The translations under genes and the position numbers were made by a program. Positions 1 through 7,858 of a stretch of 15,165 bases of DNA are shown in pieces. Positions within the stretch are counted from its first letter, which is position 1. Every line of letters starts with the position of its first letter. The notes under the pieces are model-generated. The model did not search any database and was not told the DNA's origin. It was given only the letters and a program-made list of their open reading frames with translations. Source of the stretch: an uncultured Bacteroidales bacterium (lineage in GTDB: Bacteria > Bacteroidota > Bacteroidia > Bacteroidales > Paludibacteraceae); NCBI GenBank assembly GCA_937901225.1, contig CALCGX010000090.1:1-15165 (forward strand), given 5' to 3'.

Positions 1-1028
1 GTCCATTCACTCCATCTGCTGCCTTTGGTTTGCTTGATACAGTAGGTTGTCCGTTGGATACTGATGGCGATGATGTACCAGACTATATTGATGTCTGCGC
101 GAACACGCCTGCTGCTGCATATGGCTATGTAGATTCTTTGGGTTGCCCTATTGACAGCGATGGTGATGGTGTGTTCGACTATATGGACGAATGTCCTGAT
201 ACTCCTGAGGAGGCATACGGATATATTGATTCTGTAGGTTGTCCATTGGACACCGATGGCGATGGTGTATTTGACTATATTGACCAATGTCCTAACACAC
301 CTGCTGCCGCATATGGTATGGTTGATTCGCTGGGTTGCCCTATCGATAGCGATCTTGATGGAGTGCCTGATTACTTGGACGAATGTCCTGATACTCCAGA
401 GGAAGGACGTCATGCCATTGATGCAAAGGGTTGTCTCTTAGACACGGATGGTGATGGTGTATATGACTACCTTGATGAGTGTCCATTGGTAGTAGGTTTG
501 AAAGAGAATAAAGGTTGCCCAGAGGTGAAACGTGAGATACGTAATTTACTCAAGAAAGCGATGTCAGGTATCCAATTCGAAAATGGCAAAGCTACCATCA
601 AAAAGAGTTCGTACAAGATATTGAATGATATCGCTAAGATCTTTATTGATAATGCCAATTATCTCGTTGAGGTACAGGGTCACACCGACAACGTAGGTAA
701 ATATGAATATAATGTTGATCTTTCAGAGCGTCGTGCACAATCTGTACGTACTTACCTCATTGAGCAAGGCGTACCAGCAGAGCGCTTGACCGCACATGGC
801 TATGGTCCAGATAAACCTATTGAAGACAACAAGACCAAGGCTGGTCGTGCTAAAAACCGTCGTGTAGAGTTCAACATCACATTCGAAGAAGTAAAAGTGG
901 AAGTTATCTACGACCGCGTACAACAAGATACTATAGCTGCACAACCTGCAGCTGATAGTATCCAAGCACCTGTAGCGGCCGTACAGGGTGATTCTATCAA
1001 GGTTCAACAAACAACAGTAGCTGAATAA
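1..1028 (+). CDS. OmpA-family outer-membrane protein with TSP3 repeats (5'-truncated)
   Basis: The reading frame is open from base 3, and the codons before the first possible start (TTG at 30) already encode repeat-like residues (PFTPSAAFG), so the gene begins upstream of the window. What is visible is a run of about five thrombospondin type 3 repeats of 32 residues (bases 30-485) with calcium-binding D-x-D-x-D-G motifs and paired cysteines. An OmpA C-terminal domain follows (about 560-880). It has the peptidoglycan-binding signature: HTDN at about 681-692, then LSERRA with its conserved arginine, then NRRVEF. The last roughly 45 residues form a Q/A/D-rich tail. Proteins of this build usually have an N-terminal beta-barrel in the outer membrane, a calcium-stiffened linker and a periplasmic domain gripping the cell wall. 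The barrel is outside the window and therefore inferred. The yebC gene follows after 25 nt. Confidence 0.93.
   Translation, partial: PFTPSAAFGLLDTVGCPLDTDGDDVPDYIDVCANTPAAAYGYVDSLGCPIDSDGDGVFDYMDECPDTPEEAYGYIDSVGCPLDTDGDGVFDYIDQCPNTPAAAYGMVDSLGCPIDSDLDGVPDYLDECPDTPEEGRHAIDAKGCLLDTDGDGVYDYLDECPLVVGLKENKGCPEVKREIRNLLKKAMSGIQFENGKATIKKSSYKILNDIAKIFIDNANYLVEVQGHTDNVGKYEYNVDLSERRAQSVRTYLIEQGVPAERLTAHGYGPDKPIEDNKTKAGRAKNRRVEFNITFEEVKVEVIYDRVQQDTIAAQPAADSIQAPVAAVQGDSIKVQQTTVAE
30..485 (+). repeat. Tandem 96-nt coding repeat (TSP3 units)
   Basis: Five in-frame units begin near 30, 126, 222, 318 and 414, each encoding about 32 residues of the form xxDSxGCPxDxDGDGVxDYxDxCPxTP. Units 1 and 3 end in TPAAAYG and units 2 and 4 in TPEE, so there is also a two-unit (192-nt) higher-order period. 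Unit 5 is shorter and leads into the OmpA domain. Confidence 0.9.
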
Positions 1029-1053
1029 TTTAACAAAAATATCAATAATCAAT

Positions 1054-1770
1054 ATGGGAAGAGCTTTTGAATATCGCAAAGCGACAAAAATGAAACGTTG
1101 GGGTCACATGGCCCGTGTATTTACTAAATTGGGAAAAGAAATCACCATGGCAGCGCGCGATGGTGGTCCAGATCCAGACAGCAACCCTCGTCTTCGTACA
1201 CTGATGCAACAGTGTAAAAAGGAGAACATGCCAAAGGACAATATCGAGCGCGCTATCAAGAAAGCAACTGACAAGTCTTCAGAGGGTTATAAAGAGATTT
1301 GCTACGAAGGATATGGTCCTCACGGTGTAGCTATCTTCGTAGAGACAGCTACCGACAACAATATGCGTACTGTAGCTAATATCCGCAGCTATTTCACCAA
1401 GCATGGTGGTAGCCTCGGTACACAAGGCTGTCTCCAATTCCTCTTCGATCGTAAAGCTTGCTTTACCGTATCAGCAAAAGAGGGTATTGACTTGGACGAA
1501 CTCGAATTGGAGTTGATTGACTTTGGTGTAGAGGAGCTCGGTCATGACGAGGAAGAAGGTACCATCGTTATTTATGGCGATTTCAATCAATACTCACAAA
1601 TGCAAAAGTATCTTGAGGATAACGGTTTTGAGATCCAATCATGTGAGTTCGTACGTATTCCTAACGACACCAAGACCCTCAGCGACGAGGAGATGGAGAG
1701 TGTACAAAAACTCATTGACCGCATTGAGGAAGATGAGGACGTACAAAACGTATTCACCAACTTGGGATAA
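1054..1770 (+). CDS. yebC: YebC/PmpR-family protein (TACO1 homologue)
   Basis: A 238-residue cytoplasmic protein of normal family length. The N-terminal helical domain carries the family signature RWGHMARVFTKLGKEI (residues 15-30), then RDGGPDPDSNPRLR (35-48) and NMPKDNIERAIKKA (58-71). Further family motifs are YEGYGPHGVAI (84-94), TDNNMRT (100-106) and FTKHGGSLG (114-122). The C-terminal part is strongly acidic. The family was first described as DNA-binding transcriptional regulators (PmpR). Later work on YebC and mitochondrial TACO1 points to a role in translation, including passage of the ribosome through difficult peptides, so the exact activity here is open. The ATG at 1054 gives the canonical MGRAFEYRK start. 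It lies 25 nt after the OmpA gene and 9 nt before rsmG, suggesting cotranscription. No promoter of the type seen elsewhere in the window is visible in the gap. Confidence 0.96.
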   Translation: MGRAFEYRKATKMKRWGHMARVFTKLGKEITMAARDGGPDPDSNPRLRTLMQQCKKENMPKDNIERAIKKATDKSSEGYKEICYEGYGPHGVAIFVETATDNNMRTVANIRSYFTKHGGSLGTQGCLQFLFDRKACFTVSAKEGIDLDELELELIDFGVEELGHDEEEGTIVIYGDFNQYSQMQKYLEDNGFEIQSCEFVRIPNDTKTLSDEEMESVQKLIDRIEEDEDVQNVFTNLG

Positions 1771-1779
1771 TCTAAGCAC

Positions 1780-2433
1780 ATGGCTGAAATGATTAATCAA
1801 TTGGATATTGCTGGTGTAGAGTGCATCAGGGAGCATTTCTTCCTGACGCCTCTACAAGAGCAACAATTCACAGCATTAGGCGAACTCTATCGTGATTGGA
1901 ATGCGAAGATCAATGTAATCTCACGCAAGGATATAGACAACCTCTATCCGCACCATATCATCCACTCGCTTGCGATAGCCAAAGTGCTTAACTTTCAGCC
2001 AGGTACTACCCTACTCGATGTCGGTACTGGCGGAGGTTTTCCGGGTATTCCATTGGCGATTCTATTCCCAGAATGTCAATTCACATTGATTGACAGTATC
2101 GGTAAGAAGATTCGTGTAGCTACAGAGGTTGCCAATGCCATCGGACTAAAGAACGTTACCTGTATCCAAGAACGTGCAGAGATGGAGAAGGGGAAGTTCG
2201 ATTTCGTGATTAGTCGTGCCGTGATGCCTCTGGGCGACTTGGTCAAACTTATCCGCAAGAATGTTAGCAGCAAGCATCAAAACGCCATGCCTAATGGTCT
2301 GATGGTGCTCAAAGGCGGTAACCTCGAAGGCGAGATTCATCCATATCGCAAGTACGTGGAAACCACCGACATATCTAAAATCTTTGCTGGCGATTGGTAC
2401 AAAGAGAAGTTTGTGCTTTACCTACCACTCTGA
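1780..2433 (+). CDS. rsmG: 16S rRNA (guanine-N7)-methyltransferase RsmG
   Basis: A 217-residue class I SAM-dependent methyltransferase, the usual length for RsmG (GidB), which methylates N7 of G527 in 16S rRNA of the small subunit. Family marks are WNAKINVISRKD (residues 40-51), the HH-I-IHSL segment (58-64), the SAM-binding loop LLDVGTGGGFPGIPLA (78-93) and the acidic residue ending the second strand in LIDSIGKK (103-110). FVISRAV comes later and the protein ends in FVLYLPL. Loss of this enzyme gives low-level streptomycin resistance in other bacteria. The ATG at 1780 is taken as start; an in-frame ATG at 1792 is also possible and would remove only four residues. The gene sits 9 nt after yebC and 8 nt before the hydrolase gene, so it is probably in the same transcript. 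Confidence 0.95.
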   Translation: MAEMINQLDIAGVECIREHFFLTPLQEQQFTALGELYRDWNAKINVISRKDIDNLYPHHIIHSLAIAKVLNFQPGTTLLDVGTGGGFPGIPLAILFPECQFTLIDSIGKKIRVATEVANAIGLKNVTCIQERAEMEKGKFDFVISRAVMPLGDLVKLIRKNVSSKHQNAMPNGLMVLKGGNLEGEIHPYRKYVETTDISKIFAGDWYKEKFVLYLPL

Positions 2434-2441
2434 TTAATCAA

Positions 2442-2981
2442 ATGGTACATATCAAGACATTTTACTTCAACCCTTATCGTGAGTGCACCTATGTGCTCAC
2501 AGATGACGCAAAGCATGCCATCATCATTGATGCGGGTATGTATGAGGAGCATGAACAGCAACGTTTTGCAGCATATATCCAACAAGAGCAACTCACGCCG
2601 ATTGCTTTGCTCATCACTCATGCACACCCAGACCATGTTTGCGGTCAAGCATTTATTGAACAGACCTACAACCTAAACGCGATTATCCAACCATCTGAAG
2701 GTCAGTTGGATATCCCATATTTTAACATTCATGTCATTGCCTCTCCAGGACACAAGGAGGATGCGGTATGCTATCACCTACCCGATGACAATATCTTGTT
2801 TACAGGCGACACGTTGTTTCAGGAGTCTATTGGTCGTACCGACCTCCCAGGTGGGGACATGCACACATTGATTTGCTCACTCAAGAAACTGGTACTTCTC
2901 CCCGAGAACACCCAAGTGTATCCTGGGCACGGCTATCCAACCACCATTGCCCACGAGAAGCAATATAATCCTTATTTGTAA
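2442..2981 (+). CDS. MBL-fold metallo-hydrolase (YcbL/glyoxalase II-like)
   Basis: A 179-residue metallo-beta-lactamase-fold hydrolase. The dinuclear metal site is complete: THAHPDH (residues 59-65), H104 in SPGH, D123 in TGDTLF and H163 in PGHGY. The stretch GDTLFQESIGRTDLPGGD is typical of the small YcbL-like branch related to hydroxyacylglutathione hydrolase. It lacks the large C-terminal substrate domain of true glyoxalase II, so the substrate cannot be named; thioester hydrolysis is the most likely activity. The ATG at 2442 is chosen because the protein then begins directly with the first beta strand (MVHIKTFYFN). A TTG at 2394 would add 16 residues inside rsmG that do not resemble the family. 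The gene ends 1 nt before the oppositely oriented helicase gene. Confidence 0.93.
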   Translation: MVHIKTFYFNPYRECTYVLTDDAKHAIIIDAGMYEEHEQQRFAAYIQQEQLTPIALLITHAHPDHVCGQAFIEQTYNLNAIIQPSEGQLDIPYFNIHVIASPGHKEDAVCYHLPDDNILFTGDTLFQESIGRTDLPGGDMHTLICSLKKLVLLPENTQVYPGHGYPTTIAHEKQYNPYL

Positions 2982-2982
2982 A

Positions 2983-4992
2983 TTATCGCAGCAATTTTCT
3001 ATCCGCAGGGAAGATGTCGGAAAGATTTATCACACCATCCTCAATAAATGGTTTGATATGCTTGATTACGGTTTTTAGCGTTATATCACGCATTTTGGCT
3101 ATCTCACTGAGGCGATAACCTTGATGGAGAAGTGCCATAGACTGGAAGGCAGTACCTGTGGTTCGCACTTTACGTTGAGCCGTGTAGATTGTGATGTTGG
3201 GCTCTTGCAAGCGGAATGAATCGCGCGCTTTGAAATACCCTTCCACAGTAGGTACCCTCGACACTTGCGCTTGCAAGTATGCTATGCGAGCAATAGCGGC
3301 ATAGACATCTATCAACGCTTGTTTTAGAGTAGAAGCATCGCTCTTGTCATTGCTACGAAGTGGGCAATTGGAGATGGTCTTGAGCACCTCATGCAAACGA
3401 GGGGCAAAGTACGGAATAGAGGCTTTCAAACGCTCTTGCAAGCGCTCCATATCATCTATATAAACGATTTGGCGCACTTGTTGCTGAAAACGCTCCCCTA
3501 CCCCTTGTAGTTCCTCTAAAAGAGTAATGATATTAGGGAAATAGTCATCCGAAGTATTTTGCACCGAATTCATTTTCTTACTCATCTGCGCGAGCGCATA
3601 GCAGCGCCCCATTAGTTCACGAAAATCGTACAGTGCACAAAGTAAGATGGTTAGATACTCTCGCTGCGCAAGTGGAAGTTGCTGACGAATGGTGTCAATC
3701 TCCTGCTGTTGGTTGGTAAAGTCCAAGACTTCGCGAGCATTGGTCAGTGCACGACTGGGTATAGGAGTCAAGAGCACAATGCCCTCTAAACTGCGGCAAC
3801 GCGACAAGGCTACATACACTTGCCCCGCCGCAAAAGCGTCCGCTGCATCAATCACCAAACGGTCAAAAGTCAAGCCCTGCGCCTTATGGATGGTGATTGC
3901 CCATGCGAGGCGTAAAGGATAGTGGCTAAAAGTGCCAATTACCTCAGCTTGCACCACTTCGCTACCCACCTCCGAAGTATAGCGAATATTCTCCCATGTC
4001 TCGCGATGGACCTCTATCGGTTCCTCGCCCTCGCAAGTAACAGTGATGGTCTTGTCTGTAAGATGAGAAACGACGCCCAGTTTGCCGTTGTAATAGCGTT
4101 TCTCGGATGAGGAGTCATTCTTAGTGAACATCACGCGCGCGCCCAATTTTAGGGTTAGCGTTTCATCCATGGGGAACATCGATTCTGGGAATGTGTCCTT
4201 AATCGTGGCAGAATAATGATACACTTTACCCGGCAATGCATCCATTTCACGCTGGTTGATAGCATCTACCTTGCGGTTATGCGTAGAGAGCACAATGTAA
4301 TACTCCTTTTGTTCATCTGCTTTGAATTCAGGCAGATAGCGTGTATTGAGCATCTGCAACGATTGAGGCGTGAGGGTATTATTGCGCACCTGATTGAGTA
4401 TCTCCACGAAATCTATATTGCTTTGGCGGAAGACATGGTCCAGTTCGATATATACAGGATTCAACTGCTGAAATACATGCGCTTGGAAGAAATAAGGCCC
4501 TCGATAATAGTCTTGTAGCATGCGCCATTCCTCCTCACGTGCGACAGGCGAGAGTTGGAAAAGGTCGCCAATAACCAACACCTGTACGCCACCAAAAGGA
4601 TGATTAGGCTGGTGCTTGATATGGCGTAATACCGCATCAATGGTATCTAGCAAATCGCTACGTACCATACTTACCTCATCAATAACTAGGAGTTCTAGGT
4701 TGCGCAGTACACGCTGTTTTTGTGCGCGCATCTGCATCTCGGAGAAGAGTTGCTTGCGTGCCTCTGGCGTAGGGAGAAAGAGTTGTGGAGGCAACTGAAA
4801 AAGGGAGTGAATCGTCACTCCCTCTGCATTGATTGCAGCCACTCCCGTAGGAGCTACTACCGCCATTTGCTTTGGACATTCCTGTTTAAGGCGCCGCAAG
4901 AAAGTTGTCTTACCAGTGCCTGCTTTGCCCGTCAGGAAGATACAGCGATTGGTATGCTGCACATATTCGTATGCCAATTCATAGGCGTTCAT
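2983..4992 (-). CDS. PIF1-like superfamily 1 helicase with C-terminal helix-turn-helix domain
   Basis: A 669-residue ATP-dependent helicase. Motifs in order are Walker A GKAGTGKTT (residues 22-30), APTGVAA (47-53), Walker B LLVIDEVSM (101-109), GDLFQLSPV (142-150), HVFRQ (186-190), TIHKAQG (367-373) and VYVALSRCR (392-400). These place it in the PIF1/RecD-like group of 5'-3' helicases. After a poorly characterised alpha-helical region (about 430-600), the last 60 residues carry a helix-turn-helix, HQGYRLSEIAKMRDITLKTV, of the type also found at the C-terminus of RecQ-like helicases. The role is presumably unwinding of DNA, perhaps G-quadruplex or R-loop structures; the substrate is inferred. 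It lies 21 nt downstream of trkH and is probably the last gene of the dxs operon. No terminator is visible at its end, where it meets the hydrolase gene tail to tail. Confidence 0.92.
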   Translation of the reverse strand: MNAYELAYEYVQHTNRCIFLTGKAGTGKTTFLRRLKQECPKQMAVVAPTGVAAINAEGVTIHSLFQLPPQLFLPTPEARKQLFSEMQMRAQKQRVLRNLELLVIDEVSMVRSDLLDTIDAVLRHIKHQPNHPFGGVQVLVIGDLFQLSPVAREEEWRMLQDYYRGPYFFQAHVFQQLNPVYIELDHVFRQSNIDFVEILNQVRNNTLTPQSLQMLNTRYLPEFKADEQKEYYIVLSTHNRKVDAINQREMDALPGKVYHYSATIKDTFPESMFPMDETLTLKLGARVMFTKNDSSSEKRYYNGKLGVVSHLTDKTITVTCEGEEPIEVHRETWENIRYTSEVGSEVVQAEVIGTFSHYPLRLAWAITIHKAQGLTFDRLVIDAADAFAAGQVYVALSRCRSLEGIVLLTPIPSRALTNAREVLDFTNQQQEIDTIRQQLPLAQREYLTILLCALYDFRELMGRCYALAQMSKKMNSVQNTSDDYFPNIITLLEELQGVGERFQQQVRQIVYIDDMERLQERLKASIPYFAPRLHEVLKTISNCPLRSNDKSDASTLKQALIDVYAAIARIAYLQAQVSRVPTVEGYFKARDSFRLQEPNITIYTAQRKVRTTGTAFQSMALLHQGYRLSEIAKMRDITLKTVIKHIKPFIEDGVINLSDIFPADRKLLR

Positions 4993-5013
4993 AGTTCGAG
5001 AGATGGTGTATGT

Positions 5014-6483
5014 TTACTTCCGCCACAATGCTTTAGTAAAGAGCAGCAACACGGTGAAGATCTCTAGACGACCTATCAACATCACAAAACTCATTACCCA
5101 CTTTGCCACCATAGGGAACTCTGCATATGTGCCAGCAGGACCAAACTGACCAATACTGATACCTACATTACCAATTGCTGAAACAGCAGCACCGATGGAC
5201 TCATCGAAGTTCACACCGCTGGCACAGAATATCACTACCGTCACCACAATGATAAAGATATAGAAGATCAGAAATGCCATGATATTATTGATGGTCTGCT
5301 GTGGCACATTCTTCTCATTGAGATTCACAGGAATGATGGCATTAGGGTGAATACGACGTTGGAACTCTGCCACACCGTTCTTCAAGATAATTGCCAATCG
5401 TACCCACTTGATACCACCAGCCGTACTACCAGCACAAGCACCTGTCAGCATCAGGAAGAAGATAACCACCCATGCTACCACAGGCCAGTACATATAGTCA
5501 GAAATGGTGTATCCTGTAGAGGTCATCGAACTAATGACTGTGAAGATACTATCGCGGAATGCACGCTCCATGTGCAAACCAGTCCAACCTGGACGAGCGA
5601 TATACAAACCAACAGTAAGCATCACCGCGAATACCAATACTGCTACGCTATACCAACGCAATTCCTCATCTTGGAAGAAGTTGCGAGCTTTGCCTCGTAG
5701 CAAGTAAATGAGTAGCACAAAGTTGATACCCGAGATGAACATAAAGAACGTTACGGTATAATGGATAGCTGCTGAATCGTAGAACTCCAAGCTATTGTTG
5801 TGGGTAGAGAAGCCTCCCGTAGCAATCGTAGAAAACGAGTGGCACACTGCATCAAACACCTCCATGCCACATAGCCACAATGCAGCCACTTCGGTAACGG
5901 TGAGCAATACATAGATACTCCACATCATTTTCGCCGTGTCGGCGATGCGTGGTGACACTTTCTCGTAGGTCAAACCCGACACCTCCGCAGCATAGAGCTG
6001 CATGCCGTTGAGTCCGAAGATAGGCAGGATAGCAATGGATAATACGATGATTCCCATACCGCCAATCCATTGCGTCAACGACCGCCAGAAGAGCAATCCG
6101 TGGGTAATCACTTCCAGGTCGGGAATAATGGTCGCTCCCGTAGTGGTGAAGCCCGACATGCTCTCAAACCATGCGTCTGTGAAACTGGGCACTTGTCCGC
6201 TGAGGTAATATGGTAATAGTCCAAAGGCAGAGAACACCACCCACACCATTGCCACAATCACATAGCCCTCGCGCTCGCCCATGCGTGACTCAGCACGACG
6301 ACCTATCAGCAGACCCAATATACCTGCCAGTAGGGTGACGATGGTGGAGAGCAGAAAAACATCACTATCTGCTTCGCCATACCACAAGCTCACGCCCAAT
6401 GCCAAGGTCATAAACACCGCCTCTATTAAAAGCAGTGCGCCCATGGTGCGGAAGACCATCCGTGTATTGAATGTGCGTGTCAT
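5014..6483 (-). CDS. trkH: Trk-type potassium uptake protein, membrane subunit TrkH
   Basis: A 489-residue inner-membrane K+ transporter with many hydrophobic segments. All four pore loops of the TrkH/KtrB fold are visible: GFTTTGA (residues 111-117), ATGGFS (221-226), SMTSTGYT (319-326) and IGNVGISI (437-444). Each keeps the central glycine of the selectivity filter. The cytoplasmic-side motif GACAGSTAGGIKW (348-360) is also typical. It works with the NAD-binding regulatory subunit TrkA, encoded just upstream. The ATG at 6483 is chosen because the protein then starts MTRTFNTRMVFRTMG, just before the first membrane segment. The open frame continues to 6612, but those 43 codons run through trkA's 3' end and the intergenic heptamer repeat, giving a non-conserved NCQLS-type peptide. 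There is no Shine-Dalgarno; the whole 40-nt gap to trkA is repeat. Confidence 0.95.
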   Translation of the reverse strand: MTRTFNTRMVFRTMGALLLIEAVFMTLALGVSLWYGEADSDVFLLSTIVTLLAGILGLLIGRRAESRMGEREGYVIVAMVWVVFSAFGLLPYYLSGQVPSFTDAWFESMSGFTTTGATIIPDLEVITHGLLFWRSLTQWIGGMGIIVLSIAILPIFGLNGMQLYAAEVSGLTYEKVSPRIADTAKMMWSIYVLLTVTEVAALWLCGMEVFDAVCHSFSTIATGGFSTHNNSLEFYDSAAIHYTVTFFMFISGINFVLLIYLLRGKARNFFQDEELRWYSVAVLVFAVMLTVGLYIARPGWTGLHMERAFRDSIFTVISSMTSTGYTISDYMYWPVVAWVVIFFLMLTGACAGSTAGGIKWVRLAIILKNGVAEFQRRIHPNAIIPVNLNEKNVPQQTINNIMAFLIFYIFIIVVTVVIFCASGVNFDESIGAAVSAIGNVGISIGQFGPAGTYAEFPMVAKWVMSFVMLIGRLEIFTVLLLFTKALWRK

Positions 6484-6523
6484 AACAGTTGATAGTTGAC
6501 AGTTGACAATTGAAAGTTGACAG
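6484..6523. repeat. Heptamer tandem repeat (AGTTGAC), copy A, trkA-trkH gap
   Basis: The complete gap between trkA and trkH consists of near-perfect 7-nt units, on the plus strand AGTTGAT, AGTTGAC, AGTTGAC, AATTGAA, AGTTGAC, starting at 6487. The next AGTTA overlaps the trkA stop codon (6524-6526). On the coding (minus) strand it reads GTCAACT units and ends 3 nt before the trkH ATG. Confidence 0.92.
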
Positions 6524-7858
6524 TTATTTGAAGAACTTCTCGAGTTGGCGGATGACTTGGCTCTTGCAGAATACCACAACTTGGTCGTTTGGTAAGATCT
6601 GTGTGTCACCATTCACTAATATACCTTCGCCAGCACGCACGATTGCACCGATATTCGCATCTTTAGGCAAACGCATATCACGAATCTTAGATTTGGTGAT
6701 ACGGCTTCCTTCTTCTGCCATAAATTCCACCACTTCGGCATCGGCACTGGTCAAGTTGCGCACATTCAGCACACTGGCATCCAGCAACATCTGGTAGATA
6801 TACGACGCAGCGATGGTTTTCTTGTTGAGTACCGTACCGATATCCAAGCCCTCAGCCATAGGTATATAGTCAATATTCTCGACTTCAGCAATGGTCTTTT
6901 TCACACCAAAACGCTTGGCAGCCATGCAGGCAAAGATATTCGCTTCGCTACTATCGGTGACTGCTACAAAAGCATCTGCATCCTCTATACCCTCGTCTTT
7001 CAGCACTGCCATATCGCTACCATCGGCATTGATAATCAGTGCATTATTGATTTTCTCGCTAAGATGATAGCAATGTTCGCGGTCAGCCTCCAGGATTTTA
7101 ATACTGAGGTCATCCGATAAGTTTTGTACGGTCTTCTGTGCAATCTTTGATCCGCCAAAGAAGATGATGTTTTTGATTTCTTGTTTCTGTTTGCCGAGTT
7201 GCTCACGCAGATGTTTCATATTCTCTCGCGTACAAACGGCGTACACCATATCGTCGGCTTGAATCTCATCAGCTCCTGTAGGGATGATGGTATCTTGTCC
7301 GCGTTTGATAGCCACTACGCGGTAAAGTCCATGATTGAAGAATCCTGACATAAACTGCTTGCCAATCACCTCTGCACCTTCACGCACTTTCACTACGCAG
7401 AGTTCCAATGCGCCTTCACAAAGCGTCAAGTGGTAGCGCATCCAGTTGGTTTTGAGCGAAGCGGTAATCTCATGCGCTGCAAGTAGTTCTGGGTAAATGA
7501 GGTGGTTGAGTCCCATCTGCTCAAAGATGCGTTTATTCTCTGGAATGAGATACTCGTAGTTGTCGATACGCGCTAATGTCTTCTTTGCTCCTAGTTGATT
7601 AGCGAGCAAACACGCAGTGATATTATCTGCCTCGGATGGTGTAACTGCGATGAAGAGGTCCACATCTTTTACGCCTATACTCTTGAGGTCGTTAATCGAC
7701 ATCGGACTTCCCACCTTGGTCAGTAGGTCATAGTTTGCATCGAGATCACCCAAGCGGTCTTGGCGGTCGTCAATGAGACTGATATCCATATCTTCGCGCG
7801 ACAGCAATTTCGCCAAGTGGCGACCTACTGCTCCAGCGCCTGCAATAATGATTCGCAT
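6524..7858 (-). CDS. trkA: Trk system potassium uptake regulatory subunit TrkA
   Basis: A 444-residue cytoplasmic protein with two tandem RCK modules, the usual TrkA size. The first Rossmann fold begins at the N-terminus with IIIAGAGAVG (residues 3-12), and its acidic nucleotide-binding residues are in LIDDRQDRL (28-36). A first TrkA-C domain covers about 140-215. The second Rossmann fold starts at NIIFFGGSKIA (230-240), where the third glycine of GxGxxG is missing, followed by a second TrkA-C domain (about 370-444) ending VVVFCKSQVIRQLEKF. TrkA forms a ring under TrkH and gates K+ flow in response to NAD(H) or ATP. The ATG at 7858 is required to keep the first GxGxxG, so the gene overlaps the 3' end of dxs by 34 nt in another frame; translational coupling is likely. 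The trkH gene follows after 40 nt of repeat. Confidence 0.95.
   Translation of the reverse strand: MRIIIAGAGAVGRHLAKLLSREDMDISLIDDRQDRLGDLDANYDLLTKVGSPMSINDLKSIGVKDVDLFIAVTPSEADNITACLLANQLGAKKTLARIDNYEYLIPENKRIFEQMGLNHLIYPELLAAHEITASLKTNWMRYHLTLCEGALELCVVKVREGAEVIGKQFMSGFFNHGLYRVVAIKRGQDTIIPTGADEIQADDMVYAVCTRENMKHLREQLGKQKQEIKNIIFFGGSKIAQKTVQNLSDDLSIKILEADREHCYHLSEKINNALIINADGSDMAVLKDEGIEDADAFVAVTDSSEANIFACMAAKRFGVKKTIAEVENIDYIPMAEGLDIGTVLNKKTIAASYIYQMLLDASVLNVRNLTSADAEVVEFMAEEGSRITKSKIRDMRLPKDANIGAIVRAGEGILVNGDTQILPNDQVVVFCKSQVIRQLEKFFK

Noticed and set aside
230..240. Second Rossmann fold of TrkA with GGSKIA (residue positions 235-240 of the protein) as a sign of a defective gene
   Set aside because: The rest of the domain is intact, and a relaxed second nucleotide site is compatible with known TrkA variation, so it is not evidence of decay.
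2394..2441. TTG start extending the hydrolase into rsmG
   Set aside because: The 16 added residues are the out-of-frame end of rsmG, and the fold begins naturally at the ATG at 2442.
6484..6523. Heptamer repeats considered as a CRISPR array
   Set aside because: Units are 7 nt with no spacers and no cas genes are nearby; this is a short tandem repeat.
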